Assembly (NCBI GenBank): GCA_002361875.1
Contig: DERX01000002.1
Coordinates: forward strand, 12,987-57,910
Source of the DNA: Ruminococcaceae bacterium UBA3329
GTDB lineage: Bacteria; Bacillota; Clostridia; Oscillospirales; Acutalibacteraceae
Direction: 5' to 3'
Length of the DNA: 44,924 nt
In this document: in pieces, positions 1-7,049 of the stretch
Layout of the letters: each line of letters begins with the position of its first letter
Position numbering within the stretch: position 1 is the stretch's first letter
The notes under the pieces: model-generated
Databases searched by the model: none
What the model was told of the DNA's origin: nothing
The model's input: only the letters and a program-made list of their open reading frames with translations
Translations under genes and position numbers: made by a program

Positions 1-1821
1 AAACGGCACAGCCTCGCCCTTGAATACTGTATTTTTTGAAATAAGCGCCGTTATGATGCCCACTAAAATGCCCAGAAAATAAAGACCCACGGTGATAAGT
101 CCGCTGTATTTCGGGAAAAATGCATTTGCAAAAAAACCGTAAATCGGGATTTTTGCCGTACAGCTCATAAACGGGGTGAGCATAATCGTCATTTTTCTGT
201 CACGCTCTGAGGGGAGAGTCCTGCTCGCCATAACGCCGGGGACTGTGCAGCCGAAGCCTATGAGCATCGGCACAATGCTTCTGCCCGAAAGTCCGATTTT
301 TCTGAGGAGCTTATCCATAACAAAGGCAACCCTTGCCATATATCCGCTGTCTTCAAGCATTGACAGGAAAAAGAACAGTATGACAATAACGGGAATAAAG
401 CTTAAAACAGAGCCTACACCGCCGAAAACGCCGTCAATAACGAGCGAGCGCAGAATTTCGCTTATGTGGGCATTTTGTAAAGCTAAATCGACAATTTCAG
501 TCAGCTTGTCGATTCCTGTTTCGAGAATACCCTGCAAAAATGCGCCGATAACATTGAATGTCAAAAAGAAAACCGCCGCCATAATAAGAATGAATGAGGG
601 AATAGCGGTGTATTTGCCCGTCAGTATTTTGTCTATGTGACGGCTTCGTTTGTGCTCTTTGCTTTCTTTCGGCTTAATAACTGCCGCGTCGCAGAGCTTT
701 TCGATAAATGAAAAGCGCATATCCGCAATTGCGGCGGAACGGTCAAGACATCGTTCCTCTTCCATTTGAAGAATAATATGCTCAAGCATTTCCTTTTCAT
801 TTTGTGAAAGCTTTAAAGCGTTAAGTACAATTTCGTCACCTTCTACGAGCTTGCAGGCGGCAAAGCGGACGGGAATGTCAGCATTTTCGGCGTGGTCTTC
901 AATAAGGTGCATAATGCTGTGCAGGCATCTGTGAACTGCGCCGCCGTTTTCGTCCTTACTGCAAAAATCGGTTCTTCCGGGGCGTTCCTGATATTTCGCA
1001 ATATGTACCGCGTGGCGGACAAGCTCGTCAACGCCCTCATTTTTAGATGCGGAAATCGCAACAACGGGGATTCCGAGCATATCCTCCATAGTGTTAATGT
1101 CAACAACGCCGCCGTTGCCGCGAACCTCGTCCATCATATTGAGCGCGAGAACAATCGGGATGTTAAGCTCCATTAGCTGAAGCGTTAAATAAAGGTTTCG
1201 TTCAATGTTTGTCGCATCTACTATGTTAATTATGCCCTTGGGCTTTTCGTTTAATATAAACTCGCGGGAAACAATCTCTTCGCTCGTATAAGGTGAGAGT
1301 GAGTAAATTCCGGGCAGGTCTGTGACGAGTGTTTCGGGGTGGTTTTTAATCGGCCCGTCCTTTCTGTCAACCGTAACTCCGGGGAAGTTGCCGACATGCT
1401 GATTAGCGCCTGTAAGCTGATTGAAAAGCGTTGTTTTGCCGCAGTTCTGGTTGCCTGCAAGGGCAAAGGTCAGCGTTTGGTTTTTGGGGAGCGGATTTTC
1501 GTCTGCCTTAACGTGATATTTACCGTTCTCGCCAAGACCAGGGTGTTCACGCACAAACTGACGGCGGGAGGGTTCGGCAGTTCTGCATTTGCCGTCGGAT
1601 GCCTCGCAGATTTCAATTTTTGCGGCGTCGTCAAGACGAAGAGTTAATTCATAGCCGTGAATACGAAGCTCCATCGGGTCGCCCATGGGAGCGTATTTCA
1701 TAAGAGTTACCGTCGCCCCGGGGATTATACCCATATCAAGAAAGTGCTGGCGCAGAGAGCCTTCTCCGCCGACGGAAATTATCTCGGCACTTTCGCCTAT
1801 TTTTAAATCTTTAAGAGTCAT
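1..1821 (-). CDS. feoB: FeoA-FeoB fusion ferrous iron transporter (3' end cut by window edge)
   Basis: Predicted inner-membrane Fe(II) importer. The first ~75 residues form a FeoA-like SH3 domain (starts MTLKDLKIGESAEI, with 'LDMGIIPGATV'). After a linker comes the FeoB G domain: G1 GNQNCGKTT (~residue 115), a G2 threonine in 'GNFPGVTVDRKDG', G3 DLPGIYSLSPYTSEE and G4 LNMMDE. The membrane part carries the Gate-type 'GFGCTVPGVMASRT' and a second 'MSCTAKIPIYGFFA' segment. The 607 visible codons are open to the left edge, so the C-terminal membrane helices are missing. The ATG at 1819-1821 (reverse) is chosen because the FeoA domain begins there. Fusion of FeoA to FeoB is known in some anaerobes; the canonical genes are separate. 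A palindrome upstream suggests metal-dependent repression. Confidence 0.93.
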   Translation of the reverse strand, partial: MTLKDLKIGESAEIISVGGEGSLRQHFLDMGIIPGATVTLMKYAPMGDPMELRIHGYELTLRLDDAAKIEICEASDGKCRTAEPSRRQFVREHPGLGENGKYHVKADENPLPKNQTLTFALAGNQNCGKTTLFNQLTGANQHVGNFPGVTVDRKDGPIKNHPETLVTDLPGIYSLSPYTSEEIVSREFILNEKPKGIINIVDATNIERNLYLTLQLMELNIPIVLALNMMDEVRGNGGVVDINTMEDMLGIPVVAISASKNEGVDELVRHAVHIAKYQERPGRTDFCSKDENGGAVHRCLHSIMHLIEDHAENADIPVRFAACKLVEGDEIVLNALKLSQNEKEMLEHIILQMEEERCLDRSAAIADMRFSFIEKLCDAAVIKPKESKEHKRSRHIDKILTGKYTAIPSFILIMAAVFFLTFNVIGAFLQGILETGIDKLTEIVDLALQNAHISEILRSLVIDGVFGGVGSVLSFIPVIVILFFFLSMLEDSGYMARVAFVMDKLLRKIGLSGRSIVPMLIGFGCTVPGVMASRTLPSERDRKMTIMLTPFMSCTAKIPIYGFFANAFFPKYSGLITVGLYFLGILVGIITALISKNTVFKGEAVPF

Positions 1822-1842
1822 AAAATCACCGTTTGTATATAA

Positions 1843-1871
1843 AAGTTACCTGTAACTAACTAAAATTTCAA
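1843..1871 (-). promoter_or_regulatory. Candidate feoAB promoter with palindromic operator
   Basis: Reading on the minus strand, TTGAAA (1866-1871) lies 17 bp from a weak -10, TAACTT (1843-1848). A perfect palindrome, AGTTAC-CT-GTAACT (1844-1857), overlaps the -10 and spacer, the expected position for a repressor site. A Fur- or DtxR-type metalloregulator is the natural guess for an iron transporter, but the motif does not clearly match either consensus. Confidence 0.4.
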
Positions 1872-1917
1872 TAAAATGATACACCGCGTTTTTTTGTTTG
1901 TCAATAGTAAAAAATGC

Positions 1918-2160
1918 AGGCAGAGCGGGAATAAGCCCTTGCCCGCCGTGTAGGGAACGCATTATTGCGTTCCGCAAGGTCAATGTTTTATTTATTCGGA
2001 ATGAGAAATTGTAGGGAACGGTGACTACACCGTTCCGCATTTCTGCTCTCTCCGTGAAGGAGTAATAAAAAATGAATAATGAATAATTTCGGTTGGGATG
2101 AATAAAACCCCTCATCAGTCAGCTGCGCTGACAGCTTCCCCCCGAGGGGAAGCCAAAATT
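1918..2160. repeat. Intergenic hairpin repeat cluster between feoAB and XRE gene
   Basis: This gap of about 360 bases holds no convincing gene. It contains two 'TGTAGGG' hairpins: 1949-1974 with arms GGAACGCA/TGCGTTCC, and 2010-2037 with arms GGAACGGTG/CACCGTTCC. A third unit at 2105-2155 starts CCTCATCAGTCAGC and carries hairpins GTCAGC-TGC-GCTGAC and a CTTCCCC/GGGGAAG stem. The same unit types recur after several other genes in the window. Short ORFs reading through here are by-products of the repeats. Confidence 0.8.
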
Positions 2161-2181
2161 GTGAACACTGTTCTATTTCCC

Positions 2182-2406
2182 TTATTTCCTCGGCAATTCC
2201 TTTTTGTCGTTCGTGAAGCCCAAAAAATAGTCCGCCGAAACATTGTAAAAACGGCACAGCGTAATTAAATGCCTTATGGGCAACGGTCTTTTGTTAAGCT
2301 CATACTGTGAATAATAGGTTTGGGTGGTCTGCAAAATTTCCGCTACATCGCTCTGCTTTAAATCCCTGTCCTCGCGAAGGTCTTTTAATCTTTGATAATA
2401 CTCCAT
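2182..2406 (-). CDS. Small XRE-family HTH regulator
   Basis: A 74-residue protein that is almost entirely one lambda-repressor-like helix-turn-helix domain: 'RLKDLREDRDLKQSDVAEIL' forms helices 1-2, 'TTQTYYSQYELNKRPLP' the recognition region, and 'ITLCRFYNVSADYFLGF' is the typical family ending. The start has a GGGAGCTG ribosome site. It is transcribed away from the 45-codon ORF and ABC exporter genes, so a role as local regulator is plausible. No sensor or TPR domain is present, so any peptide or drug signal would have to act on the HTH protein itself or through another factor. Its target is not shown by the sequence. Confidence 0.85.
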   Translation of the reverse strand: MEYYQRLKDLREDRDLKQSDVAEILQTTQTYYSQYELNKRPLPIRHLITLCRFYNVSADYFLGFTNDKKELPRK

Positions 2407-2476
2407 ATTTTCAGCTCCCTGATTTTACGGTTTTATTAAATTCAGCAGAAATATACCATAGTTCATAAATTAACTA

Positions 2477-2505
2477 TTGACTTTAGTCTACAAGTGGTCT
2501 ATAAT
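2477..2505 (+). promoter_or_regulatory. Strong sigma-70 promoter upstream of leader ORF
   Basis: TTGACT (2477-2482), a 17-bp spacer and a perfect TATAAT (2500-2505). Transcription would start near 2512, giving a 5' leader of about 115 nt before the 45-codon ORF. TAGTCTA and TGGTCTA occur as a near direct repeat in the spacer and could be a regulator site. Confidence 0.75.
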
Positions 2506-2540
2506 ATGTATGTACTGCGGCAACGGAATATGTGAAAATT

Positions 2541-2583
2541 TTGTCAAATTTACATTGACAATCGCTTGCCTATGTGCTATTCT
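2541..2583 (+). promoter_or_regulatory. Second promoter with inverted-repeat operator
   Basis: TTGACA (2555-2560), 17-bp spacer, TATTCT (2578-2583). An inverted repeat TTGTCAA-N7-TTGACAA (2541-2561) covers the -35 box and is a likely operator, perhaps for the divergent XRE protein. Transcription from here would begin near 2590, just ahead of the Shine-Dalgarno site of the small ORF. Confidence 0.6.
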
Positions 2584-2626
2584 TAAAGCTGTTATGTAAC
2601 AAATTACAGAAAAGGAGGCAGAAAAA

Positions 2627-2764
2627 ATGACAAATTTAAGAAAAATGTATTCACAGCGTGAATATCTTGTTTTGGAAAATGCGCAGAACCGCCGTGTGGA
2701 TTCTGTAAATTTAATATTCTGCCCCGAGAGGAAGAGAGTACCCATACTTGCGACTTGCCTTTAA
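2627..2764 (+). CDS. 45-codon leader ORF or small peptide upstream of ABC exporters
   Basis: The ORF encodes 45 residues beginning MTNLRKMYSQREYLVLENAQ and ending PILATCL, with two cysteines (positions 32 and 44). A textbook AAAGGAGG lies 8 nt before the ATG and two promoters precede it, so translation is very likely. The family is unknown to me. Codons 21-23 contain AACCGCCG (2687-2694), complementary to the 3' arm of the terminator just downstream. Two readings are possible. It may be a leader peptide for ribosome-mediated attenuation, as described for bmrB ahead of bmrCD in Bacillus subtilis, or the precursor of an exported peptide. No maturase or radical SAM gene is adjacent, which favours the first reading. 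Confidence 0.7.
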   Translation: MTNLRKMYSQREYLVLENAQNRRVDSVNLIFCPERKRVPILATCL

Positions 2765-2821
2765 ATTTTATTATATTTAAAGGTAATTTTGGGATTTTCG
2801 CACCGCCGAGGCATCGGCGGT
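2758..2821 (+). terminator. Attenuator: stop-codon hairpin plus intrinsic terminator
   Basis: Two hairpins lie in series. CCTTTAAAT/ATTTAAAGG (2758-2766 with 2775-2783) overlaps the stop codon of the 45-codon ORF. ACCGCCGA-GGCA-TCGGCGGT (2802-2821) is followed by a run of T interrupted once (2821-2832), a classical intrinsic terminator. It sits between the leader ORF and the first exporter gene, so exporter expression needs readthrough. The upstream AACCGCCG at 2687-2694 can pair with CGGCGGTT of the 3' arm as a competing antiterminator. Confidence 0.8.
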
Positions 2822-2827
2822 TTTTTG

Positions 2828-2851
2828 TTTTTGCGAAAGCAAAAAAGGAGG
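2828..2851 (+). promoter_or_regulatory. GNRA-capped hairpin adjoining exporter ribosome site
   Basis: TTTTTGC-GAAA-GCAAAAA (2828-2845) directly abuts the AGGAGG (2846-2851) that serves the ATG at 2857. It could modulate ribosome access or act as a stabiliser of the readthrough transcript. The function is inferred. Confidence 0.45.
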
Positions 2852-2856
2852 AGAAA

Positions 2857-4692
2857 ATGAGAAGAGGTTTTGAAAATATAAAATTACGGGATGACGAAAA
2901 AATTCCCGTTTTTAAAAATGTCTTGTATGCGGTAAGGCTTGTGTGGAAAGCGGACAAAAGACTGCTTTTAAGCTATCTTTACAGCAATATAATCGACAAT
3001 GTGTTTCAGTATTACATTCAAAGCATACTGTTTTTGAAAATACTGCTGTCGATAATAGATTCTGGAGCGGATTTTAAGGTGTATTTCCGTAAACTGCTTG
3101 CGTTTTTCGGCGTTACGGTGTTTATAAAAATTTCCGTTTGGGCGGCGGCATACGTAAGACAGGTATCGACAAAAAATGTGCTGAAAGTGCTTAACAATAT
3201 GGTGTTCCGAAAAGCTTCGCAGCTTGATGTGGGGCAGTACGAGGACCCCGAATTTTACGACAAATACCAAAGAGCAACGAATGTAATGTCGTCGGGCTAT
3301 TTTGACATTGTCTGCTGGGATGTTGCCGCAATAATCGGCGGGATAATATCATTTCTGCTTGTAATCGGCACGGTAATTTCGGTTAATCCCGTGTATTTGT
3401 TGTTTTTAGCACCGAGCATTATAGTATTTGTCATTGAAACGGCGAAAAGCAAGGCGGTATTTAAGCGTGATAAGGAAATGACAACCAACAACCGTACAAA
3501 GGCTTATGTTCAGAGAACGGTTTTCTTAAAGGATTTTTCAAAGGATATGAGAACATCAAACATATTTTCTGTTATGATGAAGCGTTTTGACGGTGCGATT
3601 AAAGGTAATATCGAAATACTGAGAAGCTACGGCTTAAAGCTGTTCCTTTACAGCATGGCAAGCACGCTTTGCTCGGAGTTTATACCCGTAATCGGCACAT
3701 ATATGTATGCAGGCTGGCAGTTTGTCAGTAAAAAGGCGCTGACTGCCTCGGGATTTTCTGTTGTAATTTCCGCTGTCGGCGCAGTAAACGGAATGTCGTG
3801 GTATATTCAGGAGGGCTTTGACGACCTTATTCAGATGTCGCTCTATTTCCAAAATCTGCGTGAATTTTTTGAATATGAAACGGGCATAAAAGACGGAGAA
3901 CGCACCGCAGAAAAATTCCAAAGCCTTGAATTTAAAAATGTTTCATTCCGCTATCCGAGCGCAAAGAAAAATTCTGTTAACAATGTATCGTTTAAAATCG
4001 AAAAAGGCGAAACTGTTGCGCTTGTGGGCATAAACGGAGCAGGAAAATCCACGCTTGTTAAGCTGATTTTAAGATTTTACGATGTAACAGATGGCGAAAT
4101 ACTTTTAAACGGCATAAATATTAAGGAATACACGGTTGAATCCTTGAGAAATTCGTTTGCAACGGTTTTTCAGGATTATAAAAATTTTGCAGTGTCTGTA
4201 TTTGAAAATGTTATGTGCCGAGAGTGCAGTGACGAAGATAAAATCAAGGCTCAAAAGGCACTTGAAGCGGCAGGTGTATGGGACAAGGTAAAATCCCTCC
4301 CGAACGGCGGCGATACGGTGCTTACAAGAGAATTCGAGGAGGACGGCGCAGGACTTTCGGGCGGTGAAAATCAAAAGGTTTCGACTGCACGCCTTTTTGC
4401 CCGTCAGTATGAAATGGCAATTCTTGACGAGCCTTCGTCTGCCCTTGACCCCATTGCCGAATACAAAATGTATGAAAATCTTATAAAAGCGACAAAAGAC
4501 AAGACCGTAATGTATATTTCGCACAGGCTCTCGTCCGCTGTGCTTTCAGATAGGGTATTTGTGCTCCAAAACGGCAGTATTATCGAGAGTGGCACGCACA
4601 AAGAGCTTTTGGAGCGCGGCGGCAAATACAGCGAAATGTTTAAATTGCAGGCATCTGCATACAAACGGGAGGGGGAAAACGAAAATGTTTAA
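2857..4692 (+). CDS. ABC exporter half-transporter 1 (membrane + ATPase domains)
   Basis: A 611-residue protein with an N-terminal six-helix ABC-exporter membrane domain (to ~residue 340) and a C-terminal nucleotide-binding domain: Walker A GINGAGKST (~391), Q-loop VFQDYKNF, signature LSGGENQK (~498), Walker B with catalytic Glu ILDEPSSALDP (~520) and H-loop ISHRLSS. All catalytic residues look intact. Codons in frame extend upstream to 2755, but the terminator lies there; the ATG at 2857 has AGGAGG 5 nt before it and is preferred. The gene overlaps the next half-transporter by 8 nt, so a heterodimer is expected. Substrate unknown: drug, lipid or peptide export all fit. Confidence 0.9.
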   Translation: MRRGFENIKLRDDEKIPVFKNVLYAVRLVWKADKRLLLSYLYSNIIDNVFQYYIQSILFLKILLSIIDSGADFKVYFRKLLAFFGVTVFIKISVWAAAYVRQVSTKNVLKVLNNMVFRKASQLDVGQYEDPEFYDKYQRATNVMSSGYFDIVCWDVAAIIGGIISFLLVIGTVISVNPVYLLFLAPSIIVFVIETAKSKAVFKRDKEMTTNNRTKAYVQRTVFLKDFSKDMRTSNIFSVMMKRFDGAIKGNIEILRSYGLKLFLYSMASTLCSEFIPVIGTYMYAGWQFVSKKALTASGFSVVISAVGAVNGMSWYIQEGFDDLIQMSLYFQNLREFFEYETGIKDGERTAEKFQSLEFKNVSFRYPSAKKNSVNNVSFKIEKGETVALVGINGAGKSTLVKLILRFYDVTDGEILLNGINIKEYTVESLRNSFATVFQDYKNFAVSVFENVMCRECSDEDKIKAQKALEAAGVWDKVKSLPNGGDTVLTREFEEDGAGLSGGENQKVSTARLFARQYEMAILDEPSSALDPIAEYKMYENLIKATKDKTVMYISHRLSSAVLSDRVFVLQNGSIIESGTHKELLERGGKYSEMFKLQASAYKREGENENV

Positions 4693-6487
4693 ATTTATAA
4701 AGAAAAAGAGAGAAACAGAACATTCCGTTTTCTCAAATATAGCTTACTTTGTCGGGCTGATGTTTAAATTTTCGCCCGGGCTTGTCATAGGCGAACTTTT
4801 TTCAAGTATTATACGGAATTTACCGTCAAAGCTCATTTCCGTAATCGGCATCAAATACATAATCGACACGGTGAGCGAAGGAAAAGATATGAACCGTGTT
4901 TACAAAGCGGTGCTTATCATTGCAGGTGTATTGATACTCAGTAATGTGCTGTCGCTTCTTTACAGGGAATTTTATTGGAATATGGCAAAGGAACGGCTTT
5001 ATTACAAGCTCAATTCCACTCTTTACGAAAAGGCGCACAGCCTGGATTTGCAGAATTACGACGACCCGGATTTTTACAATAATTTTATTTTGACCATTGA
5101 GTCCTCGTCCGAAAATATTCAGGGACTTTTAGGTATGGTGCAGAATTACATAGGCAACATTGTTTCGCTTATTGCTGTATCCTCGGTTATATTTGTAATC
5201 GACCCTGTATGTCTGCTGATTATTTTTGCATCTATAATCATCTTTATGCCCCTGAGCACTAAAATCGGAAAATTACAAATGGGCAGACGAATTGACAACA
5301 CAAAATTCCACCGCAGGAGCGACTATTTTCAGCGGATTTTCTATTTACAGGACTACGCAAAAGAGGTCAGAATGAATAATATCCGACCGCTTTTAATGAG
5401 CCGTTATAATGAAGCCGCCGACGATGTTATCGCAAATCAGGATAAATACTGGAAGAAAATAGCCTCGTGCTATGCGGTTCAGCAGGTAGGTGTTCAAGCG
5501 CTCGGCTTTATGTTTGTTTTGCCGATGTATCTCGGCTATTGCGTATGTGTTAAAAAAACGCTTTCGGCAGGCGATTTTGTCGCCACCTTTAACGGCGCTT
5601 ATTCAATTGCGATGTCATTAAATTTCCTGACCGTTTGGGCAAGCGCTGTATTTTCGGAGAGAGCCAAAATGATTGAAAAATACAGGGGCTTCCTCAAAAG
5701 CGATTTCAAGATAAAGGACGGTAAAGCTACGGCAAAAATTACAGAGCCGAAAACGATTAAAATTGAAAATATGTCGTTTACATACCCCGGCAACGGCGAG
5801 CCGACTCTCAAAAACATAAATCTTGAAATTAAGCCTTATGAGAAAATTGCGCTTGTAGGCTACAACGGTGCAGGCAAGACAACCCTGACAAACCTTTTGT
5901 TAAGACTTTATGATGTTACTGACGGAAGTATTCTTATTGACGGACAAAATATCAAAGATGTAACTGTTTCGTCACACCGTGACAGATTTTCGGCGGTGTT
6001 TCAGGATTTTCAGACCTTTGCCTGTTCCGTCGGCGAAAATGTTGCCCTTGACGAAAATGTTGACAGCGAAAGAGTGCTCAAGGCACTGCGGCACAGCGGA
6101 TTTTCAAAGGAGTTTAAAAACGGAACGGACACTGAGCTTTTGCGTGAATTTGACGATGAGGGCATAATGCTTTCAGGCGGTGAATCGCAAAAAATCGCAA
6201 TAGCAAGAGCGTTTTACAAAAACTGCCCTTATATAATTCTTGATGAGCCGTCCGCAAACCTTGACCCTATTGCCGAATATAATCTTAATAAGGCGATGAT
6301 TGAGGCGGCAAACAGAAAAACGGTTATTTTTATTTCGCACAGGCTCTCGACAACTGTTGTTGCAGATAAAATTTACGTTATGGAAAACGGCGAAATAATT
6401 GAGGCAGGCTCGCACGGAGAATTGATGGCGCAGAACGGCACATACGCCAAAATGTTCACGCTCCAATCGGAGAAATATAAGAAATAA
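4685..6487 (+). CDS. ABC exporter half-transporter 2 (membrane + ATPase domains)
   Basis: A 600-residue partner of the preceding gene with the same architecture. Six membrane segments are followed by a nucleotide-binding domain with Walker A GYNGAGKTT (~392), Q-loop VFQDFQTF, signature LSGGESQKIAIAR (~496), Walker B ILDEPSANLDP and H-loop ISHRLSTT. The start at 4685 follows a GGGAGGGGG site inside the upstream gene, and translational coupling is likely. Neither ATP site shows the degenerate residues typical of many heterodimeric exporters such as BmrCD, so both could hydrolyse ATP. The protein is transcribed through the attenuator upstream of the first gene. A terminator lies about 290 bp downstream, beyond a repeat cluster. 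Confidence 0.9.
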   Translation: MFKFIKKKRETEHSVFSNIAYFVGLMFKFSPGLVIGELFSSIIRNLPSKLISVIGIKYIIDTVSEGKDMNRVYKAVLIIAGVLILSNVLSLLYREFYWNMAKERLYYKLNSTLYEKAHSLDLQNYDDPDFYNNFILTIESSSENIQGLLGMVQNYIGNIVSLIAVSSVIFVIDPVCLLIIFASIIIFMPLSTKIGKLQMGRRIDNTKFHRRSDYFQRIFYLQDYAKEVRMNNIRPLLMSRYNEAADDVIANQDKYWKKIASCYAVQQVGVQALGFMFVLPMYLGYCVCVKKTLSAGDFVATFNGAYSIAMSLNFLTVWASAVFSERAKMIEKYRGFLKSDFKIKDGKATAKITEPKTIKIENMSFTYPGNGEPTLKNINLEIKPYEKIALVGYNGAGKTTLTNLLLRLYDVTDGSILIDGQNIKDVTVSSHRDRFSAVFQDFQTFACSVGENVALDENVDSERVLKALRHSGFSKEFKNGTDTELLREFDDEGIMLSGGESQKIAIARAFYKNCPYIILDEPSANLDPIAEYNLNKAMIEAANRKTVIFISHRLSTTVVADKIYVMENGEIIEAGSHGELMAQNGTYAKMFTLQSEKYKK

Positions 6488-6507
6488 ATGCTGATTTAAA
6501 ATATGCA

Positions 6508-6712
6508 ATTGTAGGGGACGTTGAGTCTCACTTGCCAGTTCGGTTGGTGCTTTTGATTGTTGTCACAACAAAGGTTGCCACCGGCAACCCGCACTCCTCA
6601 TCAGTCACTCGTACCTCGTGACAGCTTCTCCCAAGGGAGAAGCCTAATTCGTGCCTTCTCCTTGAGGAGAAGGGGGACCGCCTCGGCGGTGGATGAGGTG
6701 TCGTAAGGTATG
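6508..6712. repeat. Composite hairpin repeat after ABC exporter operon
   Basis: This is part of a 562-bp gap without a gene. It contains TTGTAGGGGACG (6511-6522), a unit 'CGGTTGGTGCTT' followed by GGTTGCC-ACC-GGCAACC (about 6574-6590), then CCTCATCAGTCAC...GTGACAGCTTCTCCC with GCTTCTCCC/GGGAGAAGC, and a closing 'GGGGGACCGCC TCGGCGGTGGATGAGG' block to about 6702. The unit order matches the cluster at 17440-17612. Confidence 0.8.
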
Positions 6713-6779
6713 AAATTTAAAATGGAGCGTAGGGCGCGGATTCATCTGTGTTCTACTGTGTTCCGTTTATTTTTAAATC

Positions 6780-6811
6780 AAAAACGCTCTTCAAACAGAG
6801 CGTTTTTTCTT
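6780..6811 (+). terminator. Strong intrinsic terminator
   Basis: An 11-bp perfect stem, AAAAACGCTCT/AGAGCGTTTTT (6780-6790 with 6797-6807), with loop TCAAAC and a T-rich tail. It closes the ABC exporter transcript and insulates the following promoter. Confidence 0.88.
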
Positions 6812-6838
6812 TACATTTTAATATTTTTATGATACAAT
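6810..6838 (+). promoter_or_regulatory. Promoter for structured leader and phosphodiesterase gene
   Basis: TTTACA (6810-6815), a 17-bp spacer and TACAAT (6833-6838), directly after the terminator. The predicted start near 6845 would place the whole structured segment 6858-7019 in the 5' leader of the gene at 7050. Confidence 0.6.
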
Positions 6839-6857
6839 AATAAAATCTATAACTTAA

Positions 6858-7019
6858 GTGCAGATGTCCCCCGCCTCTATAGGCGGCGGGTTCCATTTTG
6901 GAATTTCAGTGGGAGTTATAATCCCCACTGAAACCCCGAGGAGCTAATGCTCCCTGCACAGGTTGCAATCGGTCGCAAGCTCTGCTTCGGGCTCACAAAG
7001 CAGTAGCGTTGCTCCGATT
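6858..7019 (+). ncRNA. Candidate structured RNA / cis-regulatory leader
   Basis: The segment folds by eye into two domains. Domain 1 is closed by GTGCAG/CTGCAC (6858-6863 with 6954-6959). It encloses four hairpins: CCCCCGCCT/AGGCGG(C)GGG (6868-6890), TTCCA-TTT-TGGAA (6891-6903), TTTCAGTGGG/CCCACTGAAA (6904-6933) and GGAGC-TAAT-GCTCC (6940-6953). There is almost no spacer between helices, suggesting coaxial stacking. Domain 2 (6967-7019) is one long bulged hairpin made of AATCGG/CCGATT, GCAA/TTGC, GCT/AGC and CTGCTT/AAGCAG. It ends 30 nt before a start codon. I do not recognise it as a known riboswitch. A remnant of a transposon-end or guide-RNA scaffold (IS200/IS605 type) is the main alternative. 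Confidence 0.55.
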
Positions 7020-7049
7020 TAAAGTATGCAGTGAAAGGGTGTCAGTAAT

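Noticed and set aside
176..640. Plus-strand open frame of 154 codons
   Set aside because: It is antisense to the FeoB membrane domain, has no ribosome site and the opposite strand shows clear FeoB motifs.
1846..2257. Overlapping minus-strand open frames
   Set aside because: They run through hairpin repeats and the end of the XRE gene; no ribosome sites and no protein-like features.
2755..2856. 34-codon upstream extension of ABC exporter 1
   Set aside because: These codons are the stop-codon hairpin and terminator; the AGGAGG and ATG at 2857 fit the family start.
2604..2957. Minus-strand frame opposite the leader ORF
   Set aside because: It reads through the terminator and ABC gene start on the wrong strand; promoter and ribosome signals favour the plus strand.
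4559..4684. 42-codon extension of ABC exporter 2
   Set aside because: It lies inside the first exporter gene; the ATG at 4685 has a good ribosome site and gives the usual N-terminus.
6858..7019. Structured segment considered as tRNA or known riboswitch
   Set aside because: No cloverleaf or CCA end, and no motif of a riboswitch class I can recognise; retained as an unclassified structured RNA.
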